From: JAKVAV01 sp964651785 | Lineage (GTDB): Bacteria > Bacteroidota > Bacteroidia > Flavobacteriales_D > Cryomorphaceae | Reading direction: 5' to 3' | Assembly: GCA_964651785.1 (NCBI GenBank) | Contig: CAZYWJ010000002.1 | Location: 112,570-176,569, forward strand | Length of the DNA stretch: 64,000 nt | In this document: piece by piece, positions 53,835 to 63,800 of the stretch | How the letters are laid out: every line of letters starts with the position of its first letter | Position numbering within the stretch: position 1 is the first letter of the stretch | The notes under the pieces: model-generated | The model's database searches: none | What the model was told of the DNA's origin: nothing | What the model saw: only the letters and a program-made list of their open reading frames with translations | Translations under genes and position numbers: made by a program

Positions 53835-54804
53835 TAAGGCTCTAAGATAACCACTCCGTCTTTCTCCGTGGTTACCTTCAGCCTGAAAGGCTTGGTAAGA
53901 ATTTTCAGAGACGTTTCGAAATCAGTAGAGTCAAGGCTTCCTGAAAACCGAAATGTTCCTTCGGCGTCGAACCGAATATCCTTACTAAACTTTTCTTCTA
54001 ATGATTCTATTACAATTTGAATCGGGACATTATCGAATACCAATTTCTCCCCGGCCTTTGAGATCAAACGGTTGCTGTTCGGCCAATCGCCAAAAATGGT
54101 TTTTTCCGCTGACATTATTACGTAATCGTCAGCCGAGAGTATTTGATNNNNNNNNNNNNNNNNNNNNNNNNNNNNNNNNNNNNNNNNNNNNNNNNNNNNN
54201 NNNNNNNNNNNNNNNNNNNNNNNNNNNNNNNNNNNNNNNNNNNNNNNAAAATGGTTTTTTCCGCTGACATTATTACGTAATCGTCAGCCGAGAGTATTTG
54301 ATCAGCCACTTGCACTTTTCCTTCTTGACATTGTACTACCAGCGCGTTTTTCTTTTCCCACACGGAAAATTTAGTACCAAGTACTTTTACATCACCTTGC
54401 TTTGTTTGAACGGTAAAAGTGGCACCTGTTTCAACCTCAAAAAAACACTCTCCTTCCAATAAGGTCGTACGATCAAAATTCCACAAAAAGGAGTTGTAGT
54501 TGAGTCGGCTTCCTTGCGCAAGTAGCACCGATGAACCATCAGGTAAGACATATTCTGCAGAATATTCCTCCGCCTTCAATTCGGTTTTTCCCAGAAAGTG
54601 AATTACGAAAGGAATTGCTAATATCAAAACGAGTGTAGCAGCGGCATAATAACGCGTATAGCTATTTTTACGTTCCACACCGATTTGAGCTTTCCGCCTG
54701 ATGGTTCGATCCATTACGCTTTGTTTTGCCACAGCAAAAGCATTCTCTGAAAAAGGAACTTTGTACTGACTCAGACGCTCTTCAGCTTTTTCAAACTCAT
54801 TCAT
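53834..54804 (-). CDS. FecR-family anti-sigma protein 1 (split by an artefactual N gap)
   Basis: The N-terminal 168 codons (54804-54303) and the C-terminal part (54145-53834) are separated by 100 N and an exactly repeated 55-base block. Joining the two copies of that block restores one frame of about 271 residues, close to FecR protein 2. Order: cytoplasmic region with ENAFAVAKQSVMDRTIRRK, membrane helix (~52-70), FecR domain (YVLPDGSSVLLAQGSRLNY; FFEVETGATFTVQTKQGDVKVLGTKFSV), then a C-terminal DUF4974/STN-like part (FDNVPIQIVIESLEEKFSK ... VVILEP). It follows the sigma gene by 3 bases, so it is the cognate anti-sigma. Confidence 0.85.
54093..54302. other. 55-bp exact repeat flanking a 100-N gap (unmerged contig overlap)
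   Basis: 54093-54147 and 54248-54302 are identical over 55 bases and directly flank the N run (54148-54247). 55 is a standard de Bruijn k-mer size. Removing 155 bases rejoins the FecR frame, so there is probably no missing sequence. Confidence 0.85.
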
Positions 54805-54807
54805 TCT

Positions 54808-55344
54808 TCAAACTTTTCGGTCGAGTTCATCTCGTAAAATAGCCAAGGCTCTCGACATTCTCTTTTCAACCGCCTTCATACTCAGTCCGAGCATTTCCGC
54901 AATTTCTCGGTATTTTAATCCATCAATTCTATTCATCAAAAACACTTCCCGCGCACCTTCGGGAATTTTAGCAAGAACGTCCTGAAGTTTTTTGTCAAAT
55001 TCTTGCATTTCTATCAAGTACTGAGGCGTTTGCTTGTCCGTCTTTTCCTCGGCGTAATTCAAGAATTTATATTTCAACTGCTCTCTTTTGAGCTGGTTAA
55101 TCATCAGGTTATTCGCAATGGTAAATACATAGGCCTTGAGCGATGATTTGTCAATCTTTTCGCGGGTTTCCCATAGCTTTACAAAGGCGTCTTGAGCTAC
55201 ATCTTCTGATAGTTCGGAGCGTGAAGTTTTGTAATATAGAAAATTTCGCACCTGTTGATAATACAAATCAAAGACTTCCTCGAACTCCCGAGCGGTTAAA
55301 ACTTCTTTCTTACTTTCTGAATCAGATTTTTTGAAAAGTGCCAA
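54808..55344 (-). CDS. ECF RNA polymerase sigma-70 factor
   Basis: 178 residues with only region 2 (FEEVFDLYYQQVRNFLYYKT ... SEDVAQDAFVKLWE ... KAYVFTIANNLMINQLKRE) and region 4 (LAKIPEGAREVFLMNRIDGLKYREIAEMLGLSMKAVEKRMSRAL), the ECF layout common in Bacteroidota. It heads the operon sigma, FecR, TonB receptor, DUF4249, FecR and a small ORF, and should transcribe that operon when the receptor signals. The 129 bases upstream hold no housekeeping -7 box I could support. Confidence 0.94.
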   Translation of the reverse strand: MALFKKSDSESKKEVLTAREFEEVFDLYYQQVRNFLYYKTSRSELSEDVAQDAFVKLWETREKIDKSSLKAYVFTIANNLMINQLKREQLKYKFLNYAEEKTDKQTPQYLIEMQEFDKKLQDVLAKIPEGAREVFLMNRIDGLKYREIAEMLGLSMKAVEKRMSRALAILRDELDRKV

Positions 55345-55473
55345 AATTGAGGTTTCCTTTAGGCTACAAAAAAATAAATACCTTCTTTACAAAGCAATTC
55401 ACGAAAAGGGTGTGGGGTGAAATAAACACCGCCCCGCGAATTATCGTTATCAAATAAACCAATTTCTCAGACA

Positions 55474-56457
55474 ATGGAATACAGACGACTCGGTAAATCG
55501 GGCCTAAAAGTAAGCGAACTTTCTTTTGGTTCGTGGATCACCTTTGGTAATCAAATAGAAGACAATACCTCGGAACAACTAATGAAAATGGCCTATGATG
55601 CCGGAGTGAACTTCTTTGACAACGCTGAAGTTTATGCCAATGGTAAATCGGAGGAAGTAATGGGAGAAATCCTGGCTAAAATGCAATGGCCACGAGATAC
55701 CTATTGCATTTCCAGTAAGGTGTTCTTCGGTGCCGGTGGCGATATGCCCACTCAAAAAGGATTGAATCGAAAGCACGTGACGGAGGCGTGCCATGATGCA
55801 TTAAAAAGGCTCAAAACGGATTATTTGGATCTGTTTTTCTGTCACCGCCCCGACAAGGAAACTCCGATAGAAGAAACCGTTTGGACCATGCACAATCTTA
55901 TTACCCAAGGAAAGATACTTTATTGGGGCACCAGCGAGTGGAGCGCTCAAGAAATTATGGAAGCCCACATGGTGGCCAAACAGCATAATCTCATCGGACC
56001 TACCATGGAGCAACCCCAGTACAATATGTTGGTAAGGCAGAAAGTGGAAGTGGAGTTTTCGCAGATTTACAAAACGGTAGGACTTGGTACGACAATTTGG
56101 AGTCCGCTGGCTTCGGGTGTCCTTACGGGAAAATACAATGACGGTAAGGAAGGTGAAACCAGATTGAAAAGGGCCGAACTTTCTTGGCTAAATGAAAAAC
56201 TGTTGATCGAACAAACGCTTGAAAAAGTTAAACAACTGACCACTCTGGCCAAAGATTTGGGAATTTCCATGCCTCATATGGCTTTAGCTTGGTGCTTAAA
56301 AAATGAAAATGTCAGCACGGTGATTTTAGGAGCAAGCAAAACATCACAACTTGAAGAAAATTTGAAAGCCGCTGAAGTAAAATCGAAGCTCACACCTGAA
56401 GTCATGGAAAAAATTGAAGGTATTCTAGACAATAAACCCAAGCATCCGCAGTATTAA
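55474..56457 (+). CDS. Aldo/keto reductase (potassium channel beta-subunit type, AKR6-like)
   Basis: 327 residues. NADPH-dependent carbonyl reductase fold. Tetrad: Asp and Tyr in FFDNAEVYANGKSE, Lys in ISSKVFF and His in FFCHRPD. The N-terminus YRRLGKSGLKVSELSFGSW and the late VSTVILGASKTSQLEENL are typical of the Kv-beta-like group. Cytoplasmic. It starts a plus-strand run with lhr (6 bases downstream) and pdeM. A role in DNA repair is not implied. Confidence 0.94.
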   Translation: MEYRRLGKSGLKVSELSFGSWITFGNQIEDNTSEQLMKMAYDAGVNFFDNAEVYANGKSEEVMGEILAKMQWPRDTYCISSKVFFGAGGDMPTQKGLNRKHVTEACHDALKRLKTDYLDLFFCHRPDKETPIEETVWTMHNLITQGKILYWGTSEWSAQEIMEAHMVAKQHNLIGPTMEQPQYNMLVRQKVEVEFSQIYKTVGLGTTIWSPLASGVLTGKYNDGKEGETRLKRAELSWLNEKLLIEQTLEKVKQLTTLAKDLGISMPHMALAWCLKNENVSTVILGASKTSQLEENLKAAEVKSKLTPEVMEKIEGILDNKPKHPQY

Positions 56458-56463
56458 TCTTTA

Positions 56464-58908
56464 ATGAATGAGCTTCGCGTAGCAGAGGAGTGGTTTGAAT
56501 CTAAAGGCTGGAAGTCATTTCAATTTCAGAGGGACTCTTGGAGTGCTTGTTTAAAAAGAGAGTCGGGCCTGCTCAATGCACCTACAGGTAGTGGTAAAAC
56601 CTATGCCCTGTTTGCAGGTGTGGTTTTGGAATTTTTAGCGGCGCGAAAAAAAAAGCAGCTCACCAAGGAAAAAGGTCTTAAGCTCATTTGGATTACTCCC
56701 ATCAGAGCGCTCACCAAAGATATTCAGAACGCTTGCCGAAACTTTTGCGAGGACATCGGTTTAGATTGGCAAATAGCCATACGAACCGGTGATACTTCGA
56801 CTTCAGACAGAGCTAAGCAGCGGCGCAAAGCGCCCGATGTGCTTATCACGACACCCGAGAGCATGCACTTGCTCATCGCCTCTAAAGGATATGAGGACTA
56901 TTTCGGCACCTTGCGATTTGTCGTGGCTGATGAATGGCACGAATTGATGGGCTCTAAAAGAGCGGTGCTGCTTGAGTTGGCACTCTCTCGCTTAAAAACC
57001 ATTTCCGATCCGAGCATTTGGGGAATTTCAGCTACCATCGGAAATATGGAGCAAGCCATGGAGGTACTATTCGGTACCGATTTCGGCAAAAAGAAACTGC
57101 GTTTTATCAAATCGGAGATTAAGAAGAAGATTGAAATTCTGTCCATCATTCCCGAAGAAATTGAAAAATACCCTTGGGCGGGACATTTGGGGGTAAAACT
57201 GGCCGAAGGTGTGTTGCCTATTTTAGAAAAGAGCAAGACCACTTTGATTTTTACCAATACACGCTCTCAAGCGGAGTTGTGGTACCAACATTTGCTCAAT
57301 ATTAAACCCGAATTGGCAGGGCTTATGGCTATGCACCATGGTTCCATCAGTCGGGAGTTGAGAGATTGGGTCGAGGATGCCCTACACGAAGGAAAATTGA
57401 AATGTGTAGTCTGTACCAGCTCGCTGGATCTGGGTGTCGATTTCAGACCGGTCGAGACGATTATCCAAATCGGTAGCCCGAAAGGGGTGGCACGATTTGT
57501 TCAGAGAGCTGGTCGTAGCGGTCACGCACCGGGCGAGCGATCAACCATCTACTTTTTGCCCACCAATGCTCTACAACTAGTGGAGTGCGAAGCGCTCAAA
57601 GCTGCCATAGGGAAGAATGATCTCGAGGATCGAATTCCCTATATCAGAAGCTTTGATGTATTGGTTCAGTACCTCATTACGCTGGCGGTTTCTGATGGCT
57701 TCAAGCCAAAAGATATACTTCCCGAAATACAGTCCACATTTTCTTTCCAAAGTATTTCGGAAGAAGAGTGGCATTGGGCTTTGAATTTTATCACTAAAGG
57801 AGGTTCCTCTCTCGAGGCCTATGATGAGTTTTCAAAAGTCGAGGTCATGGAAGATGGCCTTTTTAAAGTGAATAATCGTTCCATGGCCATGCGCCACCGC
57901 CTCTCTATCGGGGCAATCGTCAGCGACTCAATGCTGGCCGTGAAGTTTCAATCAGGCGGATATTTGGGCTCCATCGAAGAATGGTTCATTTCCAAATTAA
58001 GTCCGGGTGATACTTTTTGGTTTGCCGGAAGACCGCTGGAACTTATTCGCGTGAAGGAAATGACGGTTCACGTAAAAATCAGCAAAAGCAAAAAAGGTGC
58101 AGTGCCAAGTTGGCAAGGCGGAAGGATGCCCCTTTCTGCCATGCTATCTGAAAACTTGAGAATTCAAATCGGAAAAATTGCTCTCGGCCAATTTGATTCT
58201 GAGGAGTTGAGAGCGGTCAGACCTATCATCGAAGCACAGCAAGAGCGGTCTTTGGTACCCCAAAAGCATGAACTATTAATTGAGAAATTCAACTCGCGCG
58301 AAGGGTGTCACATCTTCGTCTATCCGTTTGAAGGGCGATTTGTTCACGAAGGAATGGCGTCATTGTTGGCCTACCGACTTTCACATTTTCGGCCGTTTAG
58401 CTTCAGCATAGCCATTAATGATTATGGATTTGAACTACTTTCAGATCAGGATATACCAATAGAAGATGGAGTTGATTCTGACATTTTTTCTTTAGAACAT
58501 CTCAGTGAAGATATTGCCGCCAGTCTGAATCAAAGTGAAATGGCCCGCCGTCGATTCAGAGATATTGCAGGAATTTCGGGATTGGTGTTTAAAGGATTTC
58601 CCGGTCATTACCAAAAGGATAAACATCTCCAATCATCCTCTCAATTGTTTTTTGATGTTTTTCGAGATTATGAACCAACCAATCTCTTGTTTAAACAAGC
58701 ATTCTCGGAAGTGATGGAATTTCAAATTGAAGAAGTGAGGCTCAGAAAAGCCTTGAAAAGAATTGCCTCTCAGAATATCAGAATCACCTATCCGGAAAAG
58801 CCCACACCGTTTTGTTTTCCCATTTTGGTCGATCGACTGAGAGAAAAAATGTCTTCAGAAAAGTTGGAAGATCGTATTAAGAAAATGACGCTTCAGCTCG
58901 AAAAATAA
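56464..58908 (+). CDS. Ligase-associated Lhr-core DEXH helicase
   Basis: 814 residues: the Lhr core without the long C-terminal extension of mycobacterial Lhr. Superfamily 2 motifs: Walker A APTGSGKT (39-46), TPIRAL (motif Ia), DEWH (156-159, variant of DEXH), SAT (motif III; ISATIG), TSSLDLGVDFRPV (motif V) and QRAGRSGH (motif VI). Then winged-helix and Lhr-specific domains. Such helicases translocate 3'-5' on single-stranded DNA in a repair set with an ATP ligase, exonuclease and PdeM. pdeM starts directly after its stop; the ligase and exonuclease lie ~8.7 kb away. Confidence 0.93.
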   Translation: MNELRVAEEWFESKGWKSFQFQRDSWSACLKRESGLLNAPTGSGKTYALFAGVVLEFLAARKKKQLTKEKGLKLIWITPIRALTKDIQNACRNFCEDIGLDWQIAIRTGDTSTSDRAKQRRKAPDVLITTPESMHLLIASKGYEDYFGTLRFVVADEWHELMGSKRAVLLELALSRLKTISDPSIWGISATIGNMEQAMEVLFGTDFGKKKLRFIKSEIKKKIEILSIIPEEIEKYPWAGHLGVKLAEGVLPILEKSKTTLIFTNTRSQAELWYQHLLNIKPELAGLMAMHHGSISRELRDWVEDALHEGKLKCVVCTSSLDLGVDFRPVETIIQIGSPKGVARFVQRAGRSGHAPGERSTIYFLPTNALQLVECEALKAAIGKNDLEDRIPYIRSFDVLVQYLITLAVSDGFKPKDILPEIQSTFSFQSISEEEWHWALNFITKGGSSLEAYDEFSKVEVMEDGLFKVNNRSMAMRHRLSIGAIVSDSMLAVKFQSGGYLGSIEEWFISKLSPGDTFWFAGRPLELIRVKEMTVHVKISKSKKGAVPSWQGGRMPLSAMLSENLRIQIGKIALGQFDSEELRAVRPIIEAQQERSLVPQKHELLIEKFNSREGCHIFVYPFEGRFVHEGMASLLAYRLSHFRPFSFSIAINDYGFELLSDQDIPIEDGVDSDIFSLEHLSEDIAASLNQSEMARRRFRDIAGISGLVFKGFPGHYQKDKHLQSSSQLFFDVFRDYEPTNLLFKQAFSEVMEFQIEEVRLRKALKRIASQNIRITYPEKPTPFCFPILVDRLREKMSSEKLEDRIKKMTLQLEK

Positions 58909-59538
58909 ATGAATCATACCATCCGCGGCGCGGAAATAGAATTATTACCGGAACGAGCAATTTTTTGGAGAGAAAAGAAGATGCTCATCATAGCTGATGC
59001 TCATATTGGTAAGGTTAGCCATTTCCGAAAGCATGGTATTCCCGTGCCGAGAATGGCGGAGCGCAATAATCTTTGGCGCCTCTCGGGATTGGTGATGAAA
59101 ACCAAACCTGAAATACTGGTATTTCTTGGTGATTTAACACATAGCAAACACAATAAAGCTTGGGATCAATTTATAGATTTCAGAAGTATCTATACCGATA
59201 TGGAAACGGTATTAGTGAAAGGAAATCATGATATTTTACCGCCCGAAGCACTTTCTAAGGCAGATATTTCCGTGGTGGATCAAATACAAATCGGACCTTT
59301 TTTGCTGACACATGACAGAGCTGATACGGATTTATTCAACCTCTACGGGCACATTCACCCGGCTATTCGCTTGCGCGGAAAAGGAAGGCAATCACTAAAG
59401 GTTCCTTGCTTTTTTTTCGGGCCGGATTATGGAATTCTCCCTTCTTTCGGAGATTTCACGGGTTCCTATATACTAAAGCCCGAAGAAGGTGATACCGTCT
59501 TTATCCCCGGTGAAAAAGAAACGATCAAAGTTTTTTAG
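58909..59538 (+). CDS. pdeM: Ligase-associated metallophosphoesterase/endonuclease PdeM
   Basis: 209 residues. Calcineurin-like motifs: IADAHIGKVSHFRKHG (Asp and His), FLGDLTHSK, KGNHD, LLTHDRAD and YGHIHP. This is the ligase-associated PdeM family of the four-gene repair system. The ATG follows the helicase stop with no gap. The 3' end overlaps the convergent kinase gene by 4 bases. Confidence 0.92.
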   Translation: MNHTIRGAEIELLPERAIFWREKKMLIIADAHIGKVSHFRKHGIPVPRMAERNNLWRLSGLVMKTKPEILVFLGDLTHSKHNKAWDQFIDFRSIYTDMETVLVKGNHDILPPEALSKADISVVDQIQIGPFLLTHDRADTDLFNLYGHIHPAIRLRGKGRQSLKVPCFFFGPDYGILPSFGDFTGSYILKPEEGDTVFIPGEKETIKVF

Positions 59539-60422
59539 ACGTGCTTTCGCAGTATTTGCGTGACTTGTGAAGTATAGCTTCCGCCAAAAAGATTGACATG
59601 AGCCAAAAGCGGATATAAATTGGCGATGTGCAGTCTGTCTTCCCAACCCGGCTCAAGTGGATAAACTTCGTTGTAGGCTTCGTAAAATCGTTTGTCGAAT
59701 CCTCCAAATAATTTACTCATGCCCAAATCCATCTCGCGGTGACCATAATATACAGCCGGATCAAATATGACTGCCTCTCCCTTGGAATCAGTCATAAAAT
59801 TTCCCGTCCACAAATCTCCGTGCAATGCGGCAGAGGGTTCTTTCGGGAAATAGCGATCAATTCTACCAAGCATTTTCTCGAAGAGCCGCACGAATTCAGA
59901 AGTGCAATGTCCATTTATTTTAGCCATTTCGAGCTGAGGCTCAATCCGCATTTCTGCGAAAAAGCTTTCCCAAGTATCTCGCTTATCATTTTTTTGAACC
60001 AAGCTACCTAAGTAGTTATTCGATTCAAATCCGAAATAATCGGTGCTTTGACGATGCATTTCCGCGAGCTTTCTACCAAATTCTTCCCAAAAATCAGCTT
60101 TACGATTGGTACTGTTAATGTTCTCCATTAATATCCACTGAATTTCTTCGGTTATTCCGGTAGCTACGGGTAGTGGAATTCTGAACTTACAATGCTCGCG
60201 CAAAAAATTTAATCCTGTGGCTTCGGCATCAAACATTCCGGGAAACTCTTCTGCACTATTAATTTTTGCAAAGTAAGTTCCTTCAGAAGTTTCCAAACGA
60301 CGGGCATCATTTATACTTCCGCCACCTACGATACTCACTCGATTGATGGTAATTTTCTTATCCCTAAATTTTTCGATGGCTTTTTGCCAATCGTCCGAAA
60401 GATCCTGACTGATTACGCTCAA
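59535..60422 (-). CDS. Fructosamine kinase family protein
   Basis: 295 residues from a TTG at 60422, as no in-frame ATG occurs before residue ~62. Aminoglycoside-phosphotransferase-like fold. Motifs: GGGSINDARRL, YFAKIN, the catalytic HGDLWTGN and the Mg-binding DPAVYYGHREMDLGMSKLFGG, which is characteristic of fructosamine-3-kinases. It would phosphorylate glycated amines, a protein-repair step. A near-consensus -7 box (TAGCATTG, minus strand 60432-60425) abuts the start, so the transcript may be leaderless. Confidence 0.9.
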   Translation of the reverse strand: MSVISQDLSDDWQKAIEKFRDKKITINRVSIVGGGSINDARRLETSEGTYFAKINSAEEFPGMFDAEATGLNFLREHCKFRIPLPVATGITEEIQWILMENINSTNRKADFWEEFGRKLAEMHRQSTDYFGFESNNYLGSLVQKNDKRDTWESFFAEMRIEPQLEMAKINGHCTSEFVRLFEKMLGRIDRYFPKEPSAALHGDLWTGNFMTDSKGEAVIFDPAVYYGHREMDLGMSKLFGGFDKRFYEAYNEVYPLEPGWEDRLHIANLYPLLAHVNLFGGSYTSQVTQILRKHV

Positions 60423-60502
60423 AACAATGCTATATATTGATGTATTCTTTGATAAGCTTTTGGTGGTATCAAAGGTATAAGATATTTATTCGTGCATCAT
60501 GG

Positions 60503-60533
60503 TTGCAGGAGAAAGTTCGATCACTTAATTTTG
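60503..60533 (+). promoter_or_regulatory. Promoter of the CAU tRNA gene
   Basis: TTG at 60503-60505, a 20-base spacer and TAATTTTG at 60526-60533 match the Bacteroidota promoter. Transcription would begin about 5 bases before the tRNA. Confidence 0.7.
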
Positions 60534-60544
60534 TCCGCCTTTCG

Positions 60545-60618
60545 GGGCCCATAGCTCAGCTGGTTAGAGCAGCAGACTCATAATCTGAAGGTCGAAGGTT
60601 CAAGTCCTTCTGGGCCCA
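60545..60618 (+). tRNA. tRNA-Met (CAU anticodon), possibly tRNA-Ile2
   Basis: 74 bases forming a full cloverleaf. The acceptor stem GGGCCCA/TGGGCCC is perfect, the D arm is AGCTCAGCTGGTTAGAGC, the anticodon loop CTCATAA and the T arm AAGGTTCAAGTCCTT. CCA is not encoded. The outermost anticodon-stem pair (27-43) is G-A. A CAU anticodon can mean elongator Met or lysidine-modified Ile2; the initiator type is unlikely because the acceptor is fully paired. The two cannot be separated here. Confidence 0.9.
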
Positions 60619-60625
60619 CACAGTT

Positions 60626-60652
60626 ACCCGCAAACGTTGTTTGCGGGTTTTT
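60626..60652 (+). terminator. Terminator after the tRNA
   Basis: Perfect 10-bp stem ACCCGCAAAC/GTTTGCGGGT with a 3-base loop and a run of T's, beginning 7 bases after the tRNA. Confidence 0.85.
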
Positions 60653-60707
60653 CATTTCTATTCACGTCTTTTCAGAAGTTTCTTGCAAGAAAAATTCGAG
60701 TCACGTT

Positions 60708-60739
60708 TTGTTATTCGGATATTTTTTATCCTATATTTG
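60708..60739 (+). promoter_or_regulatory. Promoter of the terminal exported repeat protein
   Basis: TTG at 60708-60710, 21 bases, then TATATTTG at 60732-60739. The leader to the ATG at 60847 is about 100 bases, AT-rich and without clear structure. Confidence 0.7.
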
Positions 60740-60846
60740 AGGCTGTTTGTTGGTGATTTGAATTAATTAATCGAAAAAATACCACGATTACACCAGCGAA
60801 ATAGTATTGTTTAACATACCAAAACCAATCATTAATTATTAACCGT

Positions 60847-63800
60847 ATGAGAGCTTTTTACACCTTTTCTATCAGGAAAGCTATGCGCTGTTGTAGCCAA
60901 TTTTCCTTTTTTGTTCTTACCATGGTTCTTGTCGCGTCATTTTCGGCGATGGGCATGGCGCAATCCGATCAAGCAGATTTAGTCAAAGTTTGTAGCATTT
61001 CAGAATTTTCCCAAGCGGGGAACGGTCATGCTCTGTTTTTGGCAAATGTGCCGGGTATTTCCGATAATAAATATGAATTTTTCCCCGATGCTCCGGGTAC
61101 ATTGGAATTGTTTTCTGATGGAACCGCGAGAATTCGAGGAAGAGTCAGGAATAAGACAAATAATTCTTTGGTCTGGGACATAGATTTTCATTACACTGGT
61201 GGTTCCGATTGGACTTCGTGGAGTGCCGGTGGTGGAAATTATAAAGATGAGGCAAACCTTGCCGGAACGAATTATCTAAATTGGGATTACTTCATTTTCG
61301 ATGCTTCCGAGACTAGTACGCTGACCGGGGTAGATGGTCTGGCAGGATCTTCATTGACCGTCACTCATATGCCTGCTGACTTTGAGTTTGGGTTACAAAT
61401 AGGAACGGCAGCAAACAGCAAAAATGCCAATGAAGGTGCTTCCGTATGGTTCTTTATTAATGGTACGGTTCTGGGAAATCCGATAGTTAATGGTCATGGA
61501 GACCTTAATTTAAATACCGGGTGTAGTGAAACTTTGACTAATTGTCCTCTCGAGCAGTATGCTGCCGGAGATCATATTTTATGGTTGCCCGGAGTAGCGC
61601 CCGGCAGTGATTGGGTGCCTGGTCCTTTCGGAGTATACTTTGCCGAATTGCCGGGAGGTGAAGCAAGACTTTACGGAGAAATTCAAAATCAAAATGACCC
61701 CTCGTTAGTCCTCTGTGTTGATTTTTGGTTCTCGGAAAAAGCTGATTTTATAACTTGGTCAGGATTAGGAAGAGATTTTAAAGGGAATTCTTCTAACATT
61801 AATGGAAACCAAGTAAATTGGGATTTTTACATTTTTAATCCCGACAGAGCTTCTACTCTATCCGGTTGCTCCCCTAATACTTTAGGTTCTTACATTGAAT
61901 TAAGCCATAAACCGGCGGACTACAATTTTGGTTTGCAAGTAGGGTTAGGTGCCAATGATAAAAATGATCAATTCGGTCTTTCCGTTTGGTTCTTTACCAA
62001 CGGAATATTCCAAGGTAATGCCGTGAATGGACATGGCGACGTAAATTCTGTGAACTTCTGTGTTCCGCCACCGGATATTATTTGTTTTACCAACCCGCCT
62101 CTGATTTTTTGTCCTTCTGATACCCTGGTGGATTGTTCGTCAGATACATCTCCTGAATTTTTAGGTGAAGCTACCTCAGACCGACCGACTTCTGACTGTC
62201 CTGCTGATGTAGCAATTTTCTTTGAAGATTTTTTGGAAGGTGATGGTTGCGAATCCATTATTACCAGAACATGGACAGTTGTTGACGAGTATGACAATAT
62301 TGTCTCATGTGATCAAATTATTACAGTTGTGGATACTACTGCCCCCGAACTTCAGATGCCTGAAATATTGGAAGGGGATATTACTTGCTCAGACATCAGT
62401 TTAGAGGATGCTACGAGCTTTGCTAACAACACTTTGACGCAGCCTGAACGACAAGCCTTCCTACAGGCAGCACGCGCCCTTTTTGAGGATAATGAATTGG
62501 TTCCGCTTGGAACGGAAGATGACTGCAATGAAAGCGATTGGGTAGAAGTTTCTATAGACGTTGAATTAAGTGGATCTTGTGATGCTCTGGCTACTCTTAT
62601 TTGCACCTTTGCAGCTGAAGATGACTGCGGTAATATATCGGAAGAAGTTGCGACAAGCCTTAACATTGTTGACAATACGGCTCCCGTCATTAATTGTCCT
62701 GCAGATGTTACTGCAGACTGTTCTGAGGACAGTAGTCCCGTGACTACCGGTATGGCTACGGCAACGGATGATTGCGGCGGTGATATAGAAATTTCTTTTA
62801 TTGACAATGTTACAGGTATATGTCCTGAAGTAATTACCAGAACGTGGACGGCTACGGATGCCTGTGGCAACAGTTCAAGCTGTGATCAGATAATCACCAT
62901 AACCGATACGGAAGCTCCCGTTTTTGATCCTTTTGATGCGGAATTGTTAGCCAATTGCAGTGAATCCGTTGATCCGGCCGATCTGACTGCTAGTGACAAT
63001 TGCAGTGATGTCGTAGTTGTTGATTGTTTTCAAGGGGCTCAGAGCTTCGAAACAAGTGGTTCATGTACTCCGTTTGACATGGATCGTCCACAAGAGTTTG
63101 CTCCACGTTCAGGATGGTTTCCTAATATGCCGGGGACGTCAGGGTCAGGTAGTAAACTATTTACTCTGGAAGAAGGTACCTACGAAAGGTTCGATGATGG
63201 AACCGTACATTTTTATGGAACGCTTGCCTCTGTAGGTAATGATCAATTAGCTTGGCAATTTAGTGTTTGGCTGAGAGGCGGATATAACTGGACCGATTGG
63301 TCAGCTCTTGGGCGTACGTACAAAGATGAAGGGATAGCCGGTACGGATTACTTGGATTGGTTGTACTATGAAATGGATGACACAAAACCTAATGTAATGG
63401 CAGGAATACGCGATTACGCCGGATCATCACTTTCATTGGTACACGACCCTGCAGATTACGAGTTTGGATTTCAGGTTGGTCAAAGTGCAAATGTTTTTAC
63501 ACAGACTTTCGGAATTTCCGGTTGGATGAAATATAGTGGAACCATTCTTTATCAGGGCGAATCGTATTCAAGAAATAATCAGAAATGCGATTTCAATCTG
63601 AATTTAGAGTGTGGCCCCTCTTTTATTGTTCAGTGTGAGAGTAGTGTGGTTAATACTTGTATCGCTACTGATGATTGCGGTAATTTCACTATTGCTACAC
63701 AAACTACTGTTATTACGGATACAACTCCTCCCGTAATTGTTTGTCCGGATGACGTAACGGTAAGTTGTACTGATGAATTGAGTCCTGACTTTCTGGGATT

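Noticed and set aside
54118..54147. A separate short ORF at the end of a split FecR
   Set aside because: This codon run exists only because of the unmerged 55-bp overlap and N run.
62352..62870. Minus-strand ORFs inside the terminal repeat gene (also 61968-62297 and 63630-63947)
   Set aside because: They mirror the plus-strand Cys-rich repeats; the plus frame has a signal peptide, a promoter and continuous domains.
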